Assembly: GCA_046719715.1 (NCBI GenBank)
Contig: JBDNCJ010000044.1
Coordinates: forward strand, 1 to 27,230
Origin: JANWWM01 sp046719715
GTDB lineage: Bacteria; Bacteroidota; Chlorobiia; Chlorobiales; Thermochlorobacteraceae
DNA: 27,230 nt
Direction: 5' to 3'
The notes beneath the pieces are model-generated. The model was not told the origin of the DNA, did no database searches, and saw only the letters and a program-made list of their open reading frames with translations. Of this stretch, positions 22,692 to 27,230 are shown one piece after another; within the stretch, counting starts at the first letter, position 1, and every line of letters starts with the position of its first letter. Both the position numbers and the translations under genes were made by a program.

Positions 22692-23263
22692 GCGTCAAAT
22701 TGTTTAAGCGTTTTGTAAAGTTTGGCAAGTGGTAAGCCAACGACGTTGTAATAGCACCCTTCGATGCGATCGATGAAGCACGCGCCGAAATCGTCTTGAA
22801 TGCCGTAGGCGCCGGCTTTGTCGAGCGGCTTTGCAACTTGGATATACGCTCGAATTTCATCAGCCGACATTGGCGCAAACGTAACGGCGGTGCGCTCGGC
22901 TTCCACCACCAAGTTTTTCCCCTTCATCAGCGCAAAGCCGGTGAAGACTTCGTGCGTTCTGCCTTGCAGTTTGGAAAGCATCTCGAACGCATGCGCTTCA
23001 CTGTTGGGTTTGTTGAGCACTTCGCCATTAAGCACAACGATGGTATCGGCGGAAAGCACAATTTTATCGGCGGTTTCGGCGGGATAAAGATTGCAAACGG
23101 CTTTGCCTTTTCGTATGGCAAGTCCCATTACAATTTCTTCGGGCGCATGCGAGGGTTCAAAGTCTTCACTCGTTTCAGCCGTCAAGATGCGAAACGGTAT
23201 TTGTAGCAGTTTCAGCAAGGCTTGACGGCGTGGCGATTTTGACGCTAAAACAAGTTCTTTCAT
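22688..23263 (-). CDS. maf: Maf-family nucleotide pyrophosphatase
   Basis: This 191-residue house-cleaning nucleoside triphosphate pyrophosphatase acts on dTTP, UTP or modified pyrimidine nucleotides and is linked to septation arrest in some bacteria. The N-terminal signature is LVLASKSPRRQALLKLL (5-21). Further motifs are VLSADTIVVLNGEVLNKPN (catalytic Asp region), LQGRTHEVFTGFAL, and KAGAYGIQDDFGACFIDRIE with GCYYNVVGLPL. Length is standard, and the YhdE-type arrangement suggests dTTP/UTP specificity. Its ATG directly follows the SDR stop with no intervening base, and its stop overlaps the sixA start, so translation of the three genes is probably coupled. Confidence 0.95.
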   Translation of the reverse strand: MKELVLASKSPRRQALLKLLQIPFRILTAETSEDFEPSHAPEEIVMGLAIRKGKAVCNLYPAETADKIVLSADTIVVLNGEVLNKPNSEAHAFEMLSKLQGRTHEVFTGFALMKGKNLVVEAERTAVTFAPMSADEIRAYIQVAKPLDKAGAYGIQDDFGACFIDRIEGCYYNVVGLPLAKLYKTLKQFDA

Positions 23264-24217
23264 TTAGACGGTGATTTGGGCTTCGGCTCTTTGTCGGTTC
23301 AAGCGATGCGCGTATTTCTTCTCGTAAGCAAGGGTGATGTATTCCTCGAGGCTCATCATGTCGTCGATTCCCAGAATGCGTTTTGGCTCGGTCATATCGC
23401 ACATCATGGTGTCATAGCTAAAATCGAGCAGGTGCACAAGCCCCCAGATTTGTTCATTGAACGGTTTAATGATTTCAGAGAGGATGCGCGTTGGCGCAAG
23501 CGGAATGTGCATCGGCAAGACGGGTCGCCCTTCATATTTCAAGCGCACTTTTGACCACTGCGCAATTAAATCATTGAAACTCATGGTTGTTCCGCCGCCG
23601 ATTTCAAGCGTTTTATTCAGACATTCTTTATTTCCTAATGCGGCAACATACATTTTGGCAACGTCCTGTTCGGCAAGCATTTGCGTGGTGTTGTTGCCGT
23701 CGCCAAGAATCGGGAACATATCGATTTTCTCGACAATCGGCTCACCGCGATAGTAGAGTTCGTAGAAAAATCCGCACGGTCGGAAAATGGTGTAAGTAAG
23801 TCCGCTTTCGCGCAGTTTTTCTTCGGTCATCAGTTTTGCCCAAACGAAACTGTATCCCAGCGAATTTTTCGGGAAGAGTGTTGAGGTGAAAACAAACTGT
23901 TTGACGCCCGCAGTTTTGGCGGCATTGACAACCTTCATTTGTCCGAAGTGTTCGGCGTTACCACGCGATTTTGAGGTTCTATCTTCGCCTGCACTTACGC
24001 ATGAAATCACATAATCCATTCCGTTGCAGGCGTTCATCAAACTTTCTTCGTCCATAATATCGCCCAAAGCGATTTCAAATTCGGGCATATCTTTGGTTTT
24101 GTGAACAGATTGCGGACGGACCAATCCGCGCACATGAAAGCCTTTTGCTTTCAGCATCGGCACCAATTGATGCCCCAGCACGCCCGTCGTGCCGACGATT
24201 AAAACTTTTTCGTTCAT
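23264..24217 (-). CDS. Atypical SDR / NmrA-like NAD(P)-binding protein
   Basis: This 317-residue Rossmann-fold protein is of the extended or atypical short-chain dehydrogenase group. The dinucleotide motif is VGTTGVLG (G9, G12, G15), followed by ARG-containing VRGLVRPQSVHK (selects NADP or NAD) and LGDIMDEESLMNACNGMDYV. The classical YxxxK is missing; the region reads GYSFVWAKLMTEEKLRESGL and RPCGFFYEL, like NmrA, Ycf39 and complex-I NDUFA9-like proteins. One family in green bacteria with this architecture is the divinyl chlorophyllide reductase BciA, but I see no diagnostic match. AAGGAG lies eight bases before the ATG and sets the start. It heads the SDR-maf-sixA operon with zero spacing to maf. 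Upstream of it begins the repeat array (24281). Confidence 0.82.
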   Translation of the reverse strand: MNEKVLIVGTTGVLGHQLVPMLKAKGFHVRGLVRPQSVHKTKDMPEFEIALGDIMDEESLMNACNGMDYVISCVSAGEDRTSKSRGNAEHFGQMKVVNAAKTAGVKQFVFTSTLFPKNSLGYSFVWAKLMTEEKLRESGLTYTIFRPCGFFYELYYRGEPIVEKIDMFPILGDGNNTTQMLAEQDVAKMYVAALGNKECLNKTLEIGGGTTMSFNDLIAQWSKVRLKYEGRPVLPMHIPLAPTRILSEIIKPFNEQIWGLVHLLDFSYDTMMCDMTEPKRILGIDDMMSLEEYITLAYEKKYAHRLNRQRAEAQITV

Positions 24218-24280
24218 TGTTATTACTCCTTAAAATGTTGATGAAAAAAGAACAATTTTCTTAACGGTCTGCGCGTCTTC

Positions 24281-24356
24281 TCCGCTTAATCCGTCCAATC
24301 CGCGTTCCTCTCATTTGGAACACTGATTCAACTGATTCAACCGATTCTCACCGATT
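24281..24356. repeat. Repeat block A (nonamer-period modules X+Y)
   Basis: This is a 76-nt block. Module X is three 9-mers beginning ATCCG or TCCG (CCGCTTAAT, CCGTCCAAT, CCGCGTTCC). Module Y is CACTGATTC followed by ACTGATTCA-type 9-mers ending CACCGATT. A 25-nt linker (Z, 24357-24381) joins it to block B. It differs from block B by one base. Confidence 0.9.
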
Positions 24357-24381
24357 GCTTCACTCACAAATCCGTGCCCTA

Positions 24382-24457
24382 TCCGCTTAATCCGTCCAAT
24401 CCGCGTTCCTCTCATTTGGAACACTGATTCAACTGATTCAACTGATTCTCACCGATT
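24382..24457. repeat. Repeat block B, one period (101 bp) downstream of A
   Basis: Identical to block A except for one base (C in A, T in B, in the GATTC nonamer). Its last eight bases on the plus strand (CACCGATT) are, on the minus strand, the last codons and stop of the GxxExxY gene (AAT CGG TGA). Confidence 0.9.
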
Positions 24458-24850
24458 TTTCAGATGCTTTTTTCTGTCATTGGTGAATATCAATCGTCTG
24501 AATTCTGCTTTCTTACCAAAATTCAAAAGTAAACCTACTTCTTTATCCGTCGCACGAAGATAATTGAGCAACTGTAATTCGTTTTCAGGTGCTAATACTT
24601 CGTTGGCTTTGAGTTCCAAAATCACCAAGTCATTAACGACCAAATCAGAATAGTATTCGCCAACTTCAATGCTTTTGTAATAGACTTTGATTTGCTTTTG
24701 AGCATCAACTTTGAATCCAGTTCGCTTCAATTCCAAATACATCGCGTTTTGATAAACCTTTTCTAAAAATCCATAACCCAATTCGTTATACACATCATAA
24801 TAAGCTTTGATGACAGCATCAGTTATTTCTTGATGAAGTAGCCTATCCAT
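24449..24850 (-). CDS. GxxExxY-family protein (PD-(D/E)xK-like nuclease fold)
   Basis: This 133-residue protein is of the GxxExxY family (Pfam PDDEXK_3), whose function is unknown. The defining motif is GFLEKVY (G27, E30, Y33) within NELGYGFLEKVYQNAMYLEL. The nuclease-like core is YYSDLVVNDLVILELKANE with D69 and E79-L-K81, followed by the conserved Gln93 in NELQLLNYLRA and GLLLNFG (108-112). The ATG at 24850 is chosen because it aligns with the usual family start (MDRLLHQEIT); ATG 24862 and GTG 24877 are in frame. The gene looks markedly AT-rich beside its neighbours, a sign of transfer. Both flanks are copies of the same repeat modules, and the stop codon is repeat-derived. In other genomes members of this family are also often seen among intergenic repeats. 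Confidence 0.9.
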   Translation of the reverse strand: MDRLLHQEITDAVIKAYYDVYNELGYGFLEKVYQNAMYLELKRTGFKVDAQKQIKVYYKSIEVGEYYSDLVVNDLVILELKANEVLAPENELQLLNYLRATDKEVGLLLNFGKKAEFRRLIFTNDRKKHLKNR

Positions 24851-24868
24851 AATCGCTATCATTTGAAA

Positions 24869-24960
24869 TTGGAACACTGATTCAACTGATTCTCGCCGAT
24901 TGCTTCACTCATAAATCCGTGCCCTATCCGCTTAATCCGTCCAATCCGCGTTCTCTCTTC
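24869..24960. repeat. Repeat block C (Y-Z-X order) on the other side of the GxxExxY gene
   Basis: This block runs Y (24869-24901, lacking one ACTGATTCA nonamer and with one G for A), linker Z (24902-24926, one mismatch to the copy at 24357-24381) and X (24927 to about 24955). Z and X are intact. The X end reads directly into the last codons of the transketolase gene on the minus strand. Confidence 0.88.
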
Positions 24961-24962
24961 AA

Positions 24963-25928
24963 TTATGCGTTCATTTGTTTGCGCTTCAAAACCGTTTTGA
25001 CTTTTTGAACCACTGCCTCGCTCGTCAAGCCGTATTTTTCCAAGAGTTGATTTGCTGTTCCCGACTCGCCGAATTTGTCCATGACGGCGACCATTTCAAT
25101 CGGCACGGGAAAACTTCGCGCACAGACATTAGCGACCGCATCACCCAGTCCCGTGTTGATTTGATGTTCTTCGGCGGTTACGATGGCGCCCGTCTCTTTT
25201 GCGGCGTTCAAAATTGCTTGCACATCGAGCGGTTTAATCGTGTGCATATTGAGGACGCGTGCTGAAATACCCTCCTCTTCTAATTTGTATGCCGCTTGTA
25301 AAGCACGCCAGACCATCACGCCGCAGGCGATAATCGTCGCGTCGCTTCCGGAGTGAAGTTCAATGGCTTTGCCAATTTCAAATGGAATTTCGTCGGGTGT
25401 AAAATCAGGAATCGCAGGACGACCAAAGCGCAAATAAACCGCTCCGTGATGCTTGTAAATGGCTTTAACGGCGCGCTTCGTCTCGCTGAAATCTGCTGGA
25501 ACAATCACCGACATGTGCGGCAAGGCGCGCATCAAGCCAATATCTTCGAGAATTTGGTGTGTTGCGCCGTCTTCGCCGAGCGTTAAGCCCGCGTGCGATG
25601 CACAAATTTTGACGTTCTTTTCCGAGTATGCAACGGATTGCCGAACTTGGTCGAAACTGCGTCCCGTTGCAAAGTTGGCAAACGTGCCGATAAATGGAAT
25701 TTTGCCCGTAGTGGTTAAGCCTGCCGCAACGCTGGTCATGTTCGCTTCGGCAATGCCGACGTTGAAAAAGCGGTCGGGATATTTTTCCGCGAATTTTTTC
25801 ATACCGACGGATTCGGTCAAGTCGGCGCAGAGTGCGACCACTTGCTCGTCGCTTCCAATTTCAAGCAAGGCTTCGCCGAACCCTGCGCGTGTGGCTTTCT
25901 CGCCGCGTGATTGCAGTTTTGTGTTCAT
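24963..25928 (-). CDS. Transketolase, C-terminal subunit (split enzyme)
   Basis: This 321-residue protein contains only the pyrimidine-binding and C-terminal domains of transketolase. It shows FNVGIAEANMTSVAAGLTTTG with the catalytic thiamine-activating Glu (E61), PFIGTFANFATGRSFDQVRQ, HAGLTLGEDGATHQILEDIG, and VIVPADFSETKRAV; the last third is the transketolase_C domain (GVMVWRALQAAYKLEEEGI). The N-terminal thiamine-phosphate-binding subunit should be a separate protein, but it is not in this window on either side. A complete enzyme exchanges two-carbon units in the pentose-phosphate and Calvin pathways. The start is the ATG at 25926-25928; an upstream in-frame ATG at 25958 adds MTFFELFNKT and leaves only 18 nt to ksgA. 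It is divergent from ksgA. The other end abuts repeat block C. Confidence 0.9.
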   Translation of the reverse strand: MNTKLQSRGEKATRAGFGEALLEIGSDEQVVALCADLTESVGMKKFAEKYPDRFFNVGIAEANMTSVAAGLTTTGKIPFIGTFANFATGRSFDQVRQSVAYSEKNVKICASHAGLTLGEDGATHQILEDIGLMRALPHMSVIVPADFSETKRAVKAIYKHHGAVYLRFGRPAIPDFTPDEIPFEIGKAIELHSGSDATIIACGVMVWRALQAAYKLEEEGISARVLNMHTIKPLDVQAILNAAKETGAIVTAEEHQINTGLGDAVANVCARSFPVPIEMVAVMDKFGESGTANQLLEKYGLTSEAVVQKVKTVLKRKQMNA

Positions 25929-25976
25929 TGTTTTATTGAACAGTTCAAAGAAGGTCAAATCATTAAAGAAGAATCA

Positions 25977-26777
25977 ATGAAGGTCAAATATAAAGAGACC
26001 GAAGTCGTGCCGAAAAAAAGTTTCGGACAGAATTTTCTAACTGACGAAAACATCTTGCGCAAAATCGTCGCCGAAGCGCGTCTTTCATCTGACGATAATG
26101 TGCTTGAAATCGGTCCGGGCTTTGGTGCGCTTACCAGGCATATCGCCTCGCTTGTTCCGCACTTCACGGCGGTTGAACTCGATAAAAACTTGGCGAACTT
26201 TATTCGCTCCGAATTCCCTACTGTTGATTTAATCGAGGGCGATGTGTTAGAGCTCTCGTTTGCCTCGCTCGCTCATGAAAAAAAACTTACCGTCTTGGGA
26301 AACATTCCTTACGCCATTACTTCCCCAATTCTCTTCAAACTGCTTGATGAACGCACGCACATCAATCAAGCCATTTTGCTGATGCAAGAGGAAGTCGCAC
26401 GTCGTCTTTCTGCTGTGCCACGCACAAAGGACTATGGTATTTTAGCCGTTCAACTGCAAGCCTTTGCGAAGGTCGAGTTTTGCTTCAAGGTCGGAAAGCA
26501 CGTCTTTAAGCCGCAACCCAATGTGAATAGCGCGGTGGTGCGGCTTTCGTTTCAACCGATAGTTTCACACGTGCCAAACGGTTTGGAGACAGCGTTTCGT
26601 CTGCTCGTGCGCCGTGCCTTTGCCATGCGCCGAAAGACTTTGGAGAATAATTTGAAACCCCACTACGACCTTTCAGGCATAGCGTTCGATTTCAAACGGC
26701 GGGCGGAAGAACTTACGGTGTCGGAGTTTATTCATCTTGCCGAGTTGCTTAAAGTGCGCGGCGCGGCATCGGGCTAA
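25977..26777 (+). CDS. ksgA: 16S rRNA dimethyladenosine transferase
   Basis: This 266-residue RsmA/KsgA protein is the SAM-dependent enzyme that dimethylates two adjacent adenosines in the 3' helix of 16S rRNA during 30S assembly. PKKSFGQNFLTDENILRKIV (12-31) is the N-terminal signature. VLEIGPGFGALT (42-53) is SAM motif I, and the catalytic NIPYAITSPILFKLL (109-123) carries the N-I/L-P-Y motif. FKPQPNVNSAVVRLSF and RRAFAMRRKTLENNL are the substrate-binding C-terminal helices. Length is normal. The ATG at 25977 is preferred over an in-frame ATG at 25911 because the latter would read through the divergent transketolase gene. Only an AAAGAAG near the start resembles a ribosome site. Loss of KsgA gives kasugamycin resistance. 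Confidence 0.96.
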   Translation: MKVKYKETEVVPKKSFGQNFLTDENILRKIVAEARLSSDDNVLEIGPGFGALTRHIASLVPHFTAVELDKNLANFIRSEFPTVDLIEGDVLELSFASLAHEKKLTVLGNIPYAITSPILFKLLDERTHINQAILLMQEEVARRLSAVPRTKDYGILAVQLQAFAKVEFCFKVGKHVFKPQPNVNSAVVRLSFQPIVSHVPNGLETAFRLLVRRAFAMRRKTLENNLKPHYDLSGIAFDFKRRAEELTVSEFIHLAELLKVRGAASG

Positions 26778-26792
26778 TCGTCGCGACTCCGT

Positions 26793-26812
26793 TTTAGGAT
26801 GTTGCTCCTAAA
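26793..26812. terminator. Hairpin after ksgA, weak terminator
   Basis: TTTAGGA (26793-26799) and TCCTAAA (26806-26812) form a perfect 7-bp stem with a six-base loop, 16 nt after the ksgA stop. No U-tract follows on the plus strand, so termination would be weak or the hairpin may protect the 3' end. Confidence 0.45.
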
Positions 26813-26885
26813 TATCAAGCGCGAATCCTGACGCGTCGACTTGCAAATGCACAATTCCTTTCTTAAACTTCTCGCAATTTGGCTG

Positions 26886-26920
26886 GAACGCTGCTGAGCC
26901 TTCACCGTTCCCCAGCGTTC
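26886..26920. repeat. Inverted repeat GAACGCTG / CAGCGTTC
   Basis: Perfect 8-bp arms (26886-26893 and 26913-26920) enclose 19 nt. It is intergenic, next to the tandem element at 26961-27060. It is similar in design to short palindromic repeat units; no gene reads through it. Confidence 0.5.
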
Positions 26921-26960
26921 AAACCCTGTTCTCTCTCATTGCTTTTCTCACGAAAAAATT

Positions 26961-27060
26961 GTGCCTTAAAGCCAAGTTGACGATAAGGCATAATCGAGTC
27001 GACTTTAAGGCTAAAACAACTCGACAATAAGGCATAATCGAGTTGACTTTAAGGCTTGGC
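26961..27060. repeat. Tandem 44-bp-period repeat with inverted half-unit
   Basis: A 30-nt core beginning ATAAGGCATAATCGAGT occurs at 26983-27012 and 27027-27056 with one mismatch and a period of 44 bp. A shorter inverted copy (GCCTTAAAGCCAAGTTG, 26963-26979) lies just upstream. Each unit carries imperfect dyads such as AACTCGA...TCGAGTT. The whole stretch 26778-27230 shows no convincing gene; an open frame on the minus strand (27011-27196) runs through the repeat and looks spurious. Confidence 0.75.
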
Positions 27061-27230
27061 GGCAAAAGTTTTCACCAAGCTTGACGGAGAACTTGTTTCC
27101 TAAGCTTGGGAACAGGAAAACGACGATTTGGCGAATTTTAGCCAATTCAGGACACCAACGGGCAGAACAATACAAGAACTGCGACAAGCAATTCAAAAAC
27201 TACGACAAAACTTTCGCATATTTGCGAGTT

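Noticed and set aside
23264..24217. BciA (divinyl chlorophyllide 8-vinyl reductase) assignment for the SDR gene
   Set aside because: The Rossmann architecture agrees, but I see no diagnostic residues and no chlorophyll genes nearby, so it is left as an atypical SDR.
24281..24960. CRISPR array
   Set aside because: The repeats are close to head-to-tail with a 9-nt sub-period and conserved linker, without unique spacers, and no cas genes are present.
27011..27196. Minus-strand frame of 61 codons at the right edge
   Set aside because: It consists largely of the tandem repeat and has no ribosome site or recognisable domain.

Overview
The window looks like a chromosomal piece of a Bacteroidota/Chlorobiota-type bacterium, possibly a green-sulfur relative such as the Chloroherpeton group. 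The taxon is an inference. It rests on a PorU-type type IX secretion peptidase, a long-loop 2[4Fe-4S] ferredoxin of the kind common in Chlorobi, a BLUF photoreceptor, and TAnnTTTG-like promoter boxes next to more classical TTGACA/TATATT promoters. Most of the window is ordinary housekeeping sequence of moderate GC, with short intergenic gaps and several ATGA start/stop overlaps.

Layout, left to right. Positions 1-432 hold the tail of a membrane protein (+) and a small cysteine-rich protein (-). Positions 530-5146 hold porU with its own promoter, followed by a BLUF protein. Positions 5147-5628 are non-coding and carry three kinds of interspersed repeat. Positions 5629-8334 hold a CCA-adding/poly(A) polymerase-family enzyme, an AIM24-family protein and a small glycine-rich protein, closed by a bidirectional terminator shared with a short sigma-like gene (8419-8844, -). 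Positions 9035-10733 are a complete DarT/DarG toxin-antitoxin (phage-defence) pair, tail-to-tail with a STAS-like gene. A tRNA-Ser(GGA) follows, then the minus-strand group membrane protein - birA - coaX. The ferredoxin gene and metG are divergent.

Positions 16257-20368 carry a YbbP-like permease and YbbA-like ATPase, divergent from a TesA-like SGNH hydrolase. This is the arrangement known from E. coli tesA-ybbA-ybbP. tesA is translationally coupled to a soluble TPR-histidine kinase, which ends on the same TTAA as a convergent sixA phosphohistidine phosphatase. sixA lies in the operon SDR - maf - sixA. Positions 24281-24960 hold a low-GC GxxExxY nuclease-fold gene embedded in a modular array of 9-nt-period repeats. 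Then come the C-terminal half of a split transketolase (-) and, divergently, ksgA (+). The last 450 nt are non-coding and repeat-rich.

The best candidate for an undescribed element is the GxxExxY cassette. The same ~100-bp repeat modules lie on both sides of the gene, the repeat supplies the gene's stop codon, and a repeat-derived ATG appears to coincide with its start region. The DarTG pair is a recognised defence system. The BLUF-PorU and TPR kinase-SixA neighbourhoods are functional hypotheses.
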